A stretch of DNA of 64,000 bases from an uncultured Oscillospiraceae bacterium. Its GTDB lineage: Bacteria > Bacillota > Clostridia > Oscillospirales > Oscillospiraceae. Positions within the stretch are counted from its first letter, which is position 1; the number at the start of each line of letters is the position of its first letter. The notes below the pieces were generated by a model that saw only the letters and a program-made list of their open reading frames with translations, did no database searches and had not been told where the DNA came from. Below are positions 25,906-35,484 of the stretch, piece after piece. The position numbers and the translations under genes were made by a program. The stretch is from positions 1 through 64,000 of the forward strand of contig CAKTPI010000004.1 of the NCBI GenBank assembly GCA_934591635.1, given 5' to 3'.

Positions 25906-26588
25906 TGCGTTCGAAATTTGATATGCAGCTGGAAACGCTGAAAATTGAAATGACATCCATGGGTATGCTCTGTGAAAACGCCATTGCGAAGGCGTCCCAT
26001 GCTCTGGTAAACTGTGACCCGCAGCTGACGAGAGAGCTGCCGGAGCTGCTGAACCAGGTGACCCAGAAGGAGCGGGATATTGAAAGCATCTGCCTGAAGC
26101 TGCTGCTCCACCAGCAGCCCGTGGCAAAGGATCTGCGCACGGTATCCGCCGCCCTGAAAATGGTAACGGATGCCCAGCGCATCGGCACCCAATCCGGGGA
26201 CATCAGCGAAATCGTGGCCCTTGGCAATATCCGGGAAATTCCTGAAGGGCTTCCCATCCGGGAGATGGCCACAGCCGTCATCCACATGGTAACGGACAGC
26301 ATTGATGCCTTTGTAAAACAGGATGGAAAAATTGCCCGGGACGTGATAGAATATGATGACGTAGTAGATACCTTCTTCAATACCACCAAGGCAGCTCTGG
26401 TAGAGCTGCTGCAAAATGGCGGCATTGGCAGCGAGGCCATGGTGGATCTGCTGATGATTGCAAAATATTATGAGCGGATCGGTGACCATGCCGTGAACAT
26501 TGCCAAGTGGGTGCTGTTTTCGCTGACAGGAAATTTGGAATTTGAGTCCGCCTATTTTGAAGAGGGCGGCCACACCAGTGAAAAATGA
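25905..26588 (+). CDS. phoU: phosphate signalling complex protein PhoU
   Basis: 227 residues, all helical, two PhoU repeats. Metal-binding signatures in each half follow the E/DxxxD pattern, seen in the NPGDISEI-like segment (SGDISEIVALG) and in AKYYERIGDHAVNIAKW near the C-terminus. PhoU links PstSCAB activity to the PhoR kinase and prevents excess uptake. It lies between pstB and phoB. Confidence 0.95.
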   Translation: MRSKFDMQLETLKIEMTSMGMLCENAIAKASHALVNCDPQLTRELPELLNQVTQKERDIESICLKLLLHQQPVAKDLRTVSAALKMVTDAQRIGTQSGDISEIVALGNIREIPEGLPIREMATAVIHMVTDSIDAFVKQDGKIARDVIEYDDVVDTFFNTTKAALVELLQNGGIGSEAMVDLLMIAKYYERIGDHAVNIAKWVLFSLTGNLEFESAYFEEGGHTSEK

Positions 26589-26597
26589 GGCGATAGA

Positions 26598-27272
26598 ATG
26601 ATTTATTGTGTGGAAGACGACAGCAGCATCCGGGAGCTGACGGTGTACGCCCTGAACGCATCGAATCTCCCCGCCATTGGCCTGGAATGCGCTGAGGCAC
26701 TGTGGCAGCAGCTGGCGAAAGAGCAGCCGGAGCTGATTTTGCTCGACATCATGCTGCCGGATGAGGATGGCATCTCCATTCTGAAAAAGCTCCGGGCCGC
26801 CCCCGCCACTGCGGACATTCCCGTGATCATGGCAACTGCCAAGGGCACGGAATTTGACAAAGTCATCGGACTGGATCTGGGTGCGGATGACTATTTGGCA
26901 AAGCCCTTTGGGATGATGGAGATGGTGTCCCGGGTCAAGGCGGTGCTGCGCCGGGTCAATCATACGCCGGTGTCTCCCCTGCTGACCCACAAAACTATTT
27001 CTCTCAACGAAAGCTCCCACCAGGTGTTCGTTGACGGCAAAAAAATTGAGCTGACCATCAAGGAATACCAACTTTTACGGCTGTTCCTGAAAAATCCCGG
27101 TGTGGCATTCACCCGTGAAAATCTGCTTTCCTCCGTGTGGGAAAGTGAATTTCAGGGAGAAACCCGGACGGTCGATGTCCATATCGCCTCTCTGCGTCTC
27201 AAACTGGGCAATGCCGGCGAAGCCATCAAGACGGTGCGGGGCGTGGGCTACCGGCTGGAGGACGCGCAATGA
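26598..27272 (+). CDS. phoB: phosphate response regulator PhoB (OmpR family)
   Basis: 224 residues. Receiver domain with the phospho-acceptor in [13 protein letters not shown] (Asp near residue 51) and the conserved Lys in LAKPFG. The C-terminal winged helix ends with [14 protein letters not shown] and RGVGYRLE. Genes for this regulator at the 3' end of a pst operon, with Pho repeats at that operon's promoter, make a positive autoregulatory loop. It overlaps phoR as ATGA. Confidence 0.94.
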   Translation: MIYCVEDDSSIRELTVYALNASNLPAIGLECAEALWQQLAKEQPELILLDIMLPDEDGISILKKLRAAPATADIPVIMATAKGTEFDKVIGLDLGADDYLAKPFGMMEMVSRVKAVLRRVNHTPVSPLLTHKTISLNESSHQVFVDGKKIELTIKEYQLLRLFLKNPGVAFTRENLLSSVWESEFQGETRTVDVHIASLRLKLGNAGEAIKTVRGVGYRLEDAQ

Positions 27273-28927
27273 CGAAACGGATTTACAAAGCCATCTGTGC
27301 GGCAGCATTGGGCGTGTTTGTCGTAACCATGCTGCTGATCATGGGCGTGCTGTATAATTACTTTTCCTCCGTGCAGCAGAATCAGCTGCGATCCGAAACG
27401 GCACTGGCCGTCCAGGGTGCCGAGAAAAATGGCATAGAATTCTTTGAAGAGCTGAATCCGCAGGATTACCGGGTCACCTGGATTGCCGCCAACGGCACCG
27501 TACTCTATGACAGCGCCTCCGACTCCGAGGCCATGGAAAACCATCTCCAGCGGCAGGAGATTCAGGACGCCTTAGCCACTGGCTTTGGCGAGAGCACCCG
27601 TTATTCCTCCACCATGATGAAGCAGTATCTCTACTGCGCCCAAAAGCTGTCCGACGGCACCGTGCTCCGCCTCTCCATCTCCCACAATTCCGTGTGGGTG
27701 CTGCTGGTGGGCATGCTGCAGCCCATTCTTATTGTTATTGCCGTAGCGCTGTTCCTCTCCTTCCTGCTGGCAAACCGGCTCTCCAAGCGCATTGTAGAGC
27801 CTATGAACAAGCTGAATCTGGACGACCCTCTGGAAAACGAAGGCTATGACGAGCTTTCTCCCCTGTTCCGCCGGATTTACAGCCAGCAGCAGCACCTGCG
27901 GGTGCAGCAGGCTACCCTGACCCAGAAGCAAAATGAACTGGAAACCATTGTCGGCCACCTGGAAGAGGGCATGATCCTGCTGGATAAGTCCTGCCGTGTC
28001 ATCACCGCTAACCGCGCCGCCCTGCACCTGCTGGACGTAAAGGAAACAGAGGTTGCCGGGACGGAGCTGCTGATGCTCTCCCGGAATCTGGCCCTGGCCG
28101 ATGCGGTGCAGGAGGCTCTGACCGGCAAGAGCGCCACCCGTAAGACTGAGCTTCACGGCAGAACAATTCAGATTCAGGCTGCCGCTGTGGGCAAGGAGGA
28201 TGAAATGTCCGGCGTTGCCGTGGTACTGTTTGACATCACTCAGTCTGAGCAAGCCGAGCAGCGCCGTCGGGAATTTACCGCCAATGTCTCCCATGAACTG
28301 AAAACGCCTCTGCAATCCATTTCCGGCTACTCAGAGCTTCTGATGCGGGGTATGGCAAAGAAAGAGGATATTCAGCCTTTTGCTCAGCGGATCTACGGCG
28401 AGACCCAGCGGCTCATTCAGCTAGTAGAGGATATCATCAATCTCTCCCGTCTGGATGAAGGAAACGGCTACCAGTGGAAAACCGCAGACCTGTACCAAAT
28501 CGCCAGCGAGGTCGCCGGCAGCCTGGAGCATTTTGCAGGCGAAAAGGATGTAGTCCTGTGCCTGGAGGGAGAACACGTCCAGCTGCGGGGCGTACCGGAG
28601 CTGCTGCGGGGCATTGTGTATAATCTTACAGACAATGCCATCAAGTACAATAAGCCCGGCGGAAACGTCACCGTATCGGTTACCCGTCAGGATGAATCGG
28701 TTGTCCTGGCCGTTCGGGATACAGGCATCGGCATTCCGGAAGAGGATCGAGACCGGATCTTTGAGCGCTTCTACCGGGTGGACAAGAGCCGCTCCAAGGA
28801 AGTCGGCGGCACCGGTCTGGGGCTCTCCATTGTCAAGCACGCAGTGCTTTTGCACAAGGCCAGCATTGATGTCGCCAGCCAGCCGGGAGCCGGTACCTGC
28901 ATTCAGGTACGTTTCCCACTGCAATGA
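27269..28927 (+). CDS. phoR: phosphate sensor histidine kinase PhoR
   Basis: 552 residues. Two membrane helices (about 7-28 and 150-170) flank an extracellular domain of about 120 residues. A linker and a PAS domain ([20 protein letters not shown] onward) follow, then HisKA with the phospho-His in [12 protein letters not shown] and the ATPase domain with N, G1 and G2 boxes ([28 protein letters not shown]). The sensor layout matches Firmicutes PhoR. It is the last gene of the operon, followed by a strong terminator. Confidence 0.94.
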   Translation: MTKRIYKAICAAALGVFVVTMLLIMGVLYNYFSSVQQNQLRSETALAVQGAEKNGIEFFEELNPQDYRVTWIAANGTVLYDSASDSEAMENHLQRQEIQDALATGFGESTRYSSTMMKQYLYCAQKLSDGTVLRLSISHNSVWVLLVGMLQPILIVIAVALFLSFLLANRLSKRIVEPMNKLNLDDPLENEGYDELSPLFRRIYSQQQHLRVQQATLTQKQNELETIVGHLEEGMILLDKSCRVITANRAALHLLDVKETEVAGTELLMLSRNLALADAVQEALTGKSATRKTELHGRTIQIQAAAVGKEDEMSGVAVVLFDITQSEQAEQRRREFTANVSHELKTPLQSISGYSELLMRGMAKKEDIQPFAQRIYGETQRLIQLVEDIINLSRLDEGNGYQWKTADLYQIASEVAGSLEHFAGEKDVVLCLEGEHVQLRGVPELLRGIVYNLTDNAIKYNKPGGNVTVSVTRQDESVVLAVRDTGIGIPEEDRDRIFERFYRVDKSRSKEVGGTGLGLSIVKHAVLLHKASIDVASQPGAGTCIQVRFPLQ

Positions 28928-28939
28928 CCTCACAAAAAT

Positions 28940-28983
28940 ATCCGGGCGGATTCCTGATGGGAATTCGCCCGGATGCTTTTTTA
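28940..28983. terminator. bidirectional terminator between phoR and mrdA
   Basis: ATCCGGGCGGATTCC and GGAATTCGCCCGGAT form a near-perfect stem (28940-28974) with T run GCTTTTTT. It separates two convergent operons whose stops are about 60 bases apart. Confidence 0.85.
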
Positions 28984-28987
28984 CTTT

Positions 28988-31096
28988 TTAGCCCACCTGA
29001 TTTTCGTAGGTGAATACATCGCTTGCCGCTTCCATCTCAAAGTAGGCCTCCAGAATGTCCTGGGCCACAGGGGCCAGCCAGCTTCCGTGGGCACACTTCT
29101 CGCCATAGATAGCAACGGCGACTTCCGGATCCTCCATCGGAGCAAAGCAAATGAACGCGCCGTGGTCAGAGCCGCCGGAGGAGTGCTGTGCGGTTCCCGT
29201 CTTGGCACATACCGCCACAGGGAAGGGCTTGGTAGCCTCCCGGCCGCCGAAATACTTGTTGGCAGTACCGCCGATTTCGGTAATCACCTTGCGCATGCCG
29301 GTCGTATACACCTCGTAGGTATCATAGGAGATGTTCATCTGACTGACGATTTCCGGCTCATTCTGTTTGATCAGCGTCCGGTAATCGGAAGAAGCCACCC
29401 GGTTGAGGAAGGTAGCGCGGTAGCGGGTGCCCCGGTTTGCCAGGGTGCAGGCATATACGCACAGCTGCAGAGGAGAATAACGGTTCTCGGACTGGCCGAT
29501 GGCGGTCAGGACACGGTCACCGGCGTTCCACGTTGCATCAGGGCCGGTATAGGATGCGGCCTTACTGGTGGGGTTGGAGCGCCAGCCGATCTTCTCGGTC
29601 AGCTCAATGCCGGTGGGCTCGCCCAGGCCCAGGCCCTTGGCGGTCTCGTCCATCATCTGCCAGGTCAGCCGGTATCCCAATTCATAGAAGAAATAGTTGC
29701 AGGACACCTTCAGGGCATCCGTGGCATCGATTGTGCCGTGAGTTGCCAGCACAGAAGAGTACAGCAAGCACTTGGGGTTAAATCCGTCGCCCAGTTCGGT
29801 AAACACGCCCTTATCCTGGATGGTTTCCATATAGCCCAGGATGCGCTCGCCTTTGGAGTTGGTGTTCTCCATGGCGGAAATCAGTGTGCACATCTTGAAG
29901 GTGGAACCCGGGGCATAGTTTGCGCCGAATGCACGGTTAAAGAAGGGCTTCAACTCATCGGCCATGATTTCGTCCCACTTTTCGTTCATGGTCTCCAGAT
30001 CGAAGGTTGGATAGCTGGCACAGGCCAGAATTTCACCGGTCTTGACCTTCATCACAATCACCGCTGCGCCCTGAGCATCCAAGGCATCCTGAGAGTCGTT
30101 CTTTTCGGGGTCAACAAGATTTTTCATGACCTCGGACAGAGAATCCTCCGCAACCTTTTGCAGGGTGATATCGATGGTAGTTTCCACATTGTTGCCGGCA
30201 ATGGGTTCCTTGCCCTCCAGATAGTTTTGGCGGACAATAGCGCCCTCCTTGGAAACCACGTCCAGTCGGCTTCCGTCAATGCCGTGGAGGTACTCCTCAA
30301 AGGCCTCCTCGAAGCCGGACTGACCGATGTAGGCGTCCATAGAGTAACCCTGATCCTTGTACTTGGCCCAGTCATCGTCGTCCATGCCGCCCATGTAGCC
30401 CAGGATGTGGGCGGCATACTTGGTGTGATACTCCCGGACAGTGGAGGATTCCACCATCAGTCCCGGCGTATTGAGCTCCAGAATCGCGGACAGGTTCTCG
30501 CTGGACACGTCCTCGATGAAGGTGTAGTTGGGCAGGTTGGTCACGCCGCGCAGGTCAAACTCATAGCGCAGGCCGATAACACCCCGGGCCTCTTCGTCCG
30601 TCCAGTCCTCCGGAATCTCGTAGCGGGTTCGCATTTTCTCCACCAGCAGCGGCGCGGTGACATCGGGATCCAGGCCCCAGTCCACCATGAAGCTCTGGTA
30701 ATAGCCCTGCCAGGAGGTATTGTAGCTGTCCAGAGTATATACAAAGGGGCGGGTGGCCGAGACCGGGAAATGGTCATTATGCGTAACCCCCAGCTCCTCG
30801 CATTTCTTCAGCAAATCGTACAGGTACTGATTGCGGTTATCCGCAGATTTAATAACATAGTGGTTGAACACCAGGTCATAGCTGGCCCGGTTGCCCACCA
30901 GCACATTGCCGTTGCGGTCCAGAATATCGCCCCGGGCTGCACGGACGGTGGTAATGGTGGAGTAGGTAGTTGCGTTATCGGTATTGCCTTTTGTTTCGAT
31001 AATCTGTAGGGAAAAGAGCTTTGTTGCGTAAAGGAACATGACAAAGCCAAAAAGACCCAGCAGAAGATACGACCGGAAACGGGTCATTCTTTCCAT
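28988..31096 (-). CDS. mrdA: penicillin-binding protein 2 (elongasome transpeptidase)
   Basis: 702 residues from the ATG at 31096, which has GGAGG seven bases upstream and overlaps the mreD 3' end by 13 bases. A membrane anchor (residues 8-27) is followed by the PBP dimer domain (RGDILDRNGNVLVGN) and the transpeptidase domain with STFK, SCN and KTGTAQ motifs. It cross-links lateral wall together with a RodA-type polymerase. The position after mreC-mreD fixes it as PBP2 of the elongation machinery. Confidence 0.94.
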   Translation of the reverse strand: MERMTRFRSYLLLGLFGFVMFLYATKLFSLQIIETKGNTDNATTYSTITTVRAARGDILDRNGNVLVGNRASYDLVFNHYVIKSADNRNQYLYDLLKKCEELGVTHNDHFPVSATRPFVYTLDSYNTSWQGYYQSFMVDWGLDPDVTAPLLVEKMRTRYEIPEDWTDEEARGVIGLRYEFDLRGVTNLPNYTFIEDVSSENLSAILELNTPGLMVESSTVREYHTKYAAHILGYMGGMDDDDWAKYKDQGYSMDAYIGQSGFEEAFEEYLHGIDGSRLDVVSKEGAIVRQNYLEGKEPIAGNNVETTIDITLQKVAEDSLSEVMKNLVDPEKNDSQDALDAQGAAVIVMKVKTGEILACASYPTFDLETMNEKWDEIMADELKPFFNRAFGANYAPGSTFKMCTLISAMENTNSKGERILGYMETIQDKGVFTELGDGFNPKCLLYSSVLATHGTIDATDALKVSCNYFFYELGYRLTWQMMDETAKGLGLGEPTGIELTEKIGWRSNPTSKAASYTGPDATWNAGDRVLTAIGQSENRYSPLQLCVYACTLANRGTRYRATFLNRVASSDYRTLIKQNEPEIVSQMNISYDTYEVYTTGMRKVITEIGGTANKYFGGREATKPFPVAVCAKTGTAQHSSGGSDHGAFICFAPMEDPEVAVAIYGEKCAHGSWLAPVAQDILEAYFEMEAASDVFTYENQVG

Positions 31097-31773
31097 TGAT
31101 AGCCTCCAATTTGACCAATGCGATAGATAATGGGGTAAAGCAGGAACATCACGGCAACCGCCAGCAGGCCGGTGACAAAGAAGCGCTGAAAGCGATACCA
31201 ACGGGTCAGGCCCATGAACATTCCCACAATGTAAAGTCCGATTTCATAGCAGAAAGCCGCGCCGCCGGCACACAGTACAATGGAGCCGCGGCTGCGGTGC
31301 CAGATTGTCTGCCGCAGCAGCGATGCGCACAGCCCCAGCACCGTGAGCATACCCACGCTGTAGGGTCCGGGTGCAGAACCGGAGAAATAAAAAACTGTAG
31401 ACGCGATCAGAATAAAGATGCTGCCCACATCACTGCCCTCGATCACCGTGATCAGCAGCATGGCCGACACCGCCAAATCCGTTGTGGCGCCAAAGATGGA
31501 AATCCGACTCATGATCGAATCCTGAATCACCAGGCATACCACGCACACGGCAACATATGCCGCCCACCGCAGCAGGTTCAGCTGCTGCTGATGAGTAAAA
31601 TGCAGGGACTTAAACGGGCTGACCAGCCGGCCGTCCGGCTTAAACTCATAGGGCATGTGCCGCCGGGCACGCTTCTGCTTTTTCTTCGCCCGCGCCGGGG
31701 TGCGTCCCGGCGGCCGCCTGGTCTTTTTGACCGGGCCCTGTCTGCGGGGACGGGAATTGCTTTCGTTGGCCAT
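31084..31773 (-). CDS. mreD: rod shape-determining protein MreD
   Basis: 229 residues. The last 160 form about five membrane helices in the MreD pattern. The first 60 or so residues are cytoplasmic and very basic (many Arg, Lys, Pro), an extension longer than in typical MreD of about 165 residues; it could contact nucleic acid or lipid, but that is speculation. It lies ten bases after mreC. Similarity to MreD is weak as usual for the family, and the call rests mainly on the neighbours. Confidence 0.85.
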   Translation of the reverse strand: MANESNSRPRRQGPVKKTRRPPGRTPARAKKKQKRARRHMPYEFKPDGRLVSPFKSLHFTHQQQLNLLRWAAYVAVCVVCLVIQDSIMSRISIFGATTDLAVSAMLLITVIEGSDVGSIFILIASTVFYFSGSAPGPYSVGMLTVLGLCASLLRQTIWHRSRGSIVLCAGGAAFCYEIGLYIVGMFMGLTRWYRFQRFFVTGLLAVAVMFLLYPIIYRIGQIGGYQWKE

Positions 31774-31783
31774 GAATCCAACC

Positions 31784-32614
31784 TCACTCGTTTCGGAAGT
31801 TTGTCAGAATAAAAATCTGCTCCAGAGAACTAATCTCCGCCGCAGGCTTCAGCACGGCATACTTGGCAACACCGGTCTCCTTAAAGCCGGCATCCACCAC
31901 GTAGCCCAGAATCAGGCCCCGGGGGTACACGGTAGAACCGGAGGTCACCACCTGATCATTATTGCGGATGATGGAGGAAGAGGGCAGATAGTCCATTTGC
32001 AGATACTTCTCGTTGCCCTCAATATAGCCGCCGCTGACCATGCCGTTGTAACCGGAGTCCGCGATGGTAGCAGAGATTTCCAGAGTGGAGTCCAGCACGG
32101 TTTTTACCACGGCAAAGTTCACCCCCACCTGGGTAACCAGGCCTACCACCTCACCGTTATCGGTAATGGCGACCATATTTTCCTCAATGCCCGCATTGCT
32201 GCCCCGATTGATGGTCATGGTATTGGACCAGTCAGTAGAACTCCAGCCGATGATGTAGGCATCCACCTCTTCATAGCTGTCGTGGGTCTCATTCAGACTC
32301 ATCATATTGCGCAGACGGGTATTCTCACGGGTGGTGGCATCCGCTTTTCGCAGGGTATCCTGCATCTCAGCCAGCTGGGCCTTCAGCTCGTCATTTTCCG
32401 CCTTCAGGGCTTCATAGCGGAACATATAGCTGTAGTACCGTTCGGCGGTTTTGGTCAAAGAGGTGCCCGCCGCCCGGAAAGGTGTCAGCACCCCCTGCAC
32501 CAGCAGCTCCGGAATACTCCGGTTGGTCAGGCCCGCCATCACTGACAGCACCGCTGTCAGCAGCACCGCCGCAATGATAATGATTTTCAGCTTGGTATTG
32601 AATAGTTGCCGCAT
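31784..32614 (-). CDS. mreC: rod shape-determining protein MreC
   Basis: 276 residues. An N-terminal membrane anchor (about 9-28), a coiled coil (about 66-108, rich in Ala, Glu, Lys, Leu), and a C-terminal double beta-barrel (NGEVVGLVTQVG, VTSGSTVYPRGLILGYV) match MreC. It organises the elongasome outside the membrane. The ribosome site GAGGAG overlaps the last codons of maf, so the two are translationally coupled. Confidence 0.93.
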   Translation of the reverse strand: MRQLFNTKLKIIIIAAVLLTAVLSVMAGLTNRSIPELLVQGVLTPFRAAGTSLTKTAERYYSYMFRYEALKAENDELKAQLAEMQDTLRKADATTRENTRLRNMMSLNETHDSYEEVDAYIIGWSSTDWSNTMTINRGSNAGIEENMVAITDNGEVVGLVTQVGVNFAVVKTVLDSTLEISATIADSGYNGMVSGGYIEGNEKYLQMDYLPSSSIIRNNDQVVTSGSTVYPRGLILGYVVDAGFKETGVAKYAVLKPAAEISSLEQIFILTNFRNE

Positions 32615-32617
32615 GCC

Positions 32618-33184
32618 TTACTCCTCCCAGATGCCAAAGGCGCGGAGCACGCCGCCCAAGCGGCACACAGGCAGTCCCATCACATTATAATAGTCTCCCT
32701 GAATGCCGGTGCAGAAGAGGGCAGCCCCTCCCTGGATCCCGTAGGCCCCAGCCTTGTCCATAGGCTCACCGGAATCTACATAGCGGTGTATTTCCTTCTC
32801 TGTCAGTTCCCGGAAAGAAAGGGTGGTGACCTCCGTAAAGGTCTCCTGGGCCCCATCATACAGCACGGTGCAGCCAGTCATCACCTGGTGCTCCCGTCCG
32901 GAGAGCATGCGCAGCATGTCCACTGCCTCCTCCCGGCTATGGGGCTTGCCCAGCACCTTGCCGTCGCATACCACAATGGTGTCGGCCGCAATCACGGCGT
33001 CGCCCGGCTCACGGGCGATGGCCAGTGCCTTGCAGCGGCTAACCCGGGCCACCTCCTCCAGAGGAGATTTGTGCATGTCCATCGTCTCATCAATGTCGGC
33101 AGCCTGCACGGTAAAGGGGATACCAAAGAGCCCCAGCAGTTCCCGCCGCCGGGGCGAGCCGGAGGCCAAAATCAATCTATTCAT
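32618..33184 (-). CDS. maf: Maf family nucleotide pyrophosphatase
   Basis: 188 residues. The N-terminal ASGSPRRRELL motif is characteristic, with the catalytic Asp in AADTIVV and the later DKAGAYGIQG loop. Maf enzymes hydrolyse non-canonical or pyrimidine nucleoside triphosphates and were linked to septum inhibition in Bacillus. It leads the mreCD-mrdA genes, a common arrangement except that mreB is missing here. Confidence 0.94.
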   Translation of the reverse strand: MNRLILASGSPRRRELLGLFGIPFTVQAADIDETMDMHKSPLEEVARVSRCKALAIAREPGDAVIAADTIVVCDGKVLGKPHSREEAVDMLRMLSGREHQVMTGCTVLYDGAQETFTEVTTLSFRELTEKEIHRYVDSGEPMDKAGAYGIQGGAALFCTGIQGDYYNVMGLPVCRLGGVLRAFGIWEE

Positions 33185-33226
33185 TGTTACATACCTCGAA
33201 AATGCATTTCTTTTGTCTTACCTGGG

Positions 33227-35308
33227 TTATTCCAAGCCCCGCAAATACAGGCCGCGGGTACAGAAGCCGGGCTCGAAGGGGACGGGATTGACATAATCGC
33301 TGAGCACCCGGTCAACCTCCCGGGCGTTCTCAGTCGTGAAGTACAGTCGGATTGCCCACAGGCCCAGCTTGCCCAGATCATTCTGGCGATCCAGCCAACT
33401 GAGCTTCTTCCCGTTCAGGAGCACACTGCGGCAGGTGCCGCCATCCTTGATTACCGGAAATTCCGCCCCGGTGCGGTCAACCAGCTTGACCGGCGTGGGG
33501 CCGCAGCTGCATTCGCCGGTGCGGTTGCGCGTCAGGCAGTGCTCCGTCACCATCAGCGGCAGGCGTCCATAGGCAAAAATCTCCGTGGGCACCGCTTTGC
33601 TTACATCCCGAATCTGAGGCAGGGTCATCTCAAAGCTGAGGCAGGCAGAGGCAAACTCCATCTTTTGCAGGAAATTGCAGGCAGCGGAGTTGAAAATATT
33701 CAGGGAGAAGTCCCCATGAATCCGCATTCCTGCCTCCCGTGCCGGGATGACCAGTCCGTAGTTTCCAACCAGCACATCCCGGATACCGCAGGCCCGTGCC
33801 TGCTCCATGGCGGTGCGCAGCTTCGGCAGCTCTCCGTCATGGACGATCCGCGGCAGCACCGCCGCCACTCTTCCCCGTTTCCCCAGGGTCTGGCACAGCG
33901 CCGCATCCTCCGTCAGCAGATAAATGGGCACATACAGCAGGGCGGTCTCGGTATTTACCAGGGCAGGTGTCAGCTGTTCCCGGGTCGTGACCTGGATGGT
34001 GAGTCCCGGCTGCTTGGTATTGCCCCGGTAATTTGCCACCTGCTTGGGTGCCCGCAGGGTACGTTCCGTCAGCCGGCCCCGAATGGCCGTCAATCGGTTG
34101 AGCACCTCCCGGCGCATGGCATTGATTGCGGAAGCCGGTACCGTAAGTCCGGGGTCAATGTGGGTGCGAATTTCCGTGCAGCGGTAAGGCGTGCCCCCCG
34201 TTTTGGAGAGCCACTGGCTCAGCACCTGACCGGACAGCGCCACATTCCGGGCAAGCTCCGGTTTCGGGCCAACCACGCTGCACACCCGCCCCTCTGGGTC
34301 CTTCACGGAGAGAGAACAGCCATCCACCGTGATCACGCACTGGAACTGCACGTCCACCAATGAGGTCTCACCGGATTCATAGCTCTGGCGCACCTTTTGC
34401 AGCCATGCCGCATCTTCCCGGGTATCCTCCCGGGTGCCAAACATCTTCAAATCCACACGGTTTGTATAATAGCCATTGGTAAAACCCTGTCGGTTGAACG
34501 CGGCATACAGGGTATCCATCATCTCCTGGGTGACCTGTCCCTCGTCAATGGCCTTGCGGTAGACACCGGTGACTGCCGCCACATATTCAGGCCGCTTCAT
34601 TCGGCCCTCCAGCTTCAGGGAGGCCACGCCCATCTCCTCCAGCTCCCGGACATAGTGCACCAGGCAGTTATCCTTCAGGCTCAGGGGATATTTGCTCTCC
34701 CAGCGGCCATAACCGTAGCTCTGGCGGCAGGGCTGGGCACAGCGGCCCCGGTTGCCGGAACGCCCCCCAATCATCGCAGACAGGTAGCACTGACCGGAAT
34801 AGCACATGCACAGCGCACCGTGCCCAAATACTTCAATTTCAATGGGGGAGTTCTGGCAAATGTAGCGAATCTCCTCCCGATTCAGTTCCCGGCTGAGCAC
34901 CACCCGCTTCATACCCATGGCAGCACACAGCTGCACCCCGGCCAACGAATGAATGGTGAGCTGCGTGGAGCCGTGTACCGGCACCTCCGGGGCAATCTGG
35001 CGGCACAGCTGGGCCACGCCCAGATCCTGCACGATATAGGCGTCTACGCCCGCCTCCGCCGTCTTGCGGATCAGGTCGGCAACTGCCTTATATTCCCGGT
35101 CAGACACCAGGGTATTGAGTGTCAGGTGCACGTCCACGCCTCGGACATGGCAGTATTTCAGTGCTTCGCCCAAGGTCTCCAATGTAAAGTTTTTTGCGCT
35201 CTGGCGAGCATTAAAGGTACCAATGCCCAGATACACGGCATTCGCGCCGTTCTGTACGGCAGCCCGCAGTGCCTCCATAGACCCGGCGGGGGACAGTAAT
35301 TCCAGCAT
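33227..35308 (-). CDS. U32 family peptidase (large form with C-terminal DUF3656-like part)
   Basis: 693 residues. The U32 signature runs through IEVFGHGALCMCYSGQCYLS, followed by GGRSGNRGRCAQPCRQ with the cysteines proposed to bind an iron-sulfur cluster. The N-terminal MLELLSPAGSMEALRAAVQNGA barrel is typical. The C-terminal 250 residues carry a DUF3656-like region and a late cysteine (CSCGPT). Relatives such as RlhA hydroxylate 23S rRNA rather than digest protein, so peptidase is only a family name. GGAGAGAG precedes the ATG. Confidence 0.92.
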   Translation of the reverse strand: MLELLSPAGSMEALRAAVQNGANAVYLGIGTFNARQSAKNFTLETLGEALKYCHVRGVDVHLTLNTLVSDREYKAVADLIRKTAEAGVDAYIVQDLGVAQLCRQIAPEVPVHGSTQLTIHSLAGVQLCAAMGMKRVVLSRELNREEIRYICQNSPIEIEVFGHGALCMCYSGQCYLSAMIGGRSGNRGRCAQPCRQSYGYGRWESKYPLSLKDNCLVHYVRELEEMGVASLKLEGRMKRPEYVAAVTGVYRKAIDEGQVTQEMMDTLYAAFNRQGFTNGYYTNRVDLKMFGTREDTREDAAWLQKVRQSYESGETSLVDVQFQCVITVDGCSLSVKDPEGRVCSVVGPKPELARNVALSGQVLSQWLSKTGGTPYRCTEIRTHIDPGLTVPASAINAMRREVLNRLTAIRGRLTERTLRAPKQVANYRGNTKQPGLTIQVTTREQLTPALVNTETALLYVPIYLLTEDAALCQTLGKRGRVAAVLPRIVHDGELPKLRTAMEQARACGIRDVLVGNYGLVIPAREAGMRIHGDFSLNIFNSAACNFLQKMEFASACLSFEMTLPQIRDVSKAVPTEIFAYGRLPLMVTEHCLTRNRTGECSCGPTPVKLVDRTGAEFPVIKDGGTCRSVLLNGKKLSWLDRQNDLGKLGLWAIRLYFTTENAREVDRVLSDYVNPVPFEPGFCTRGLYLRGLE

Positions 35309-35340
35309 AAGCTCTCTCTCCGTATGGTATACTTAGGGTC

Positions 35341-35349
35341 ATTATAGCA
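35341..35349 (-). promoter_or_regulatory. extended -10 promoter of the U32 gene
   Basis: Minus strand TGCTATAAT: a perfect TATAAT with an extended TGN. No good -35 is seen. It lies about 35 bases upstream of the ATG at 35308. The remaining 130 bases to 35484 hold only a weak T-rich hairpin near 35421-35450. Confidence 0.6.
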
Positions 35350-35484
35350 CAGTTCCCACAATATTTCCACCCATCGAGTGGCATTTCATGAAAAATTCAT
35401 GTTTCCTTTTTTCGGAAATTAAAAAAATCTCCTGTTTTTCAGGGAAACACCGCACTTTTCAGCGTCTCTTATGGAGATAATTTA

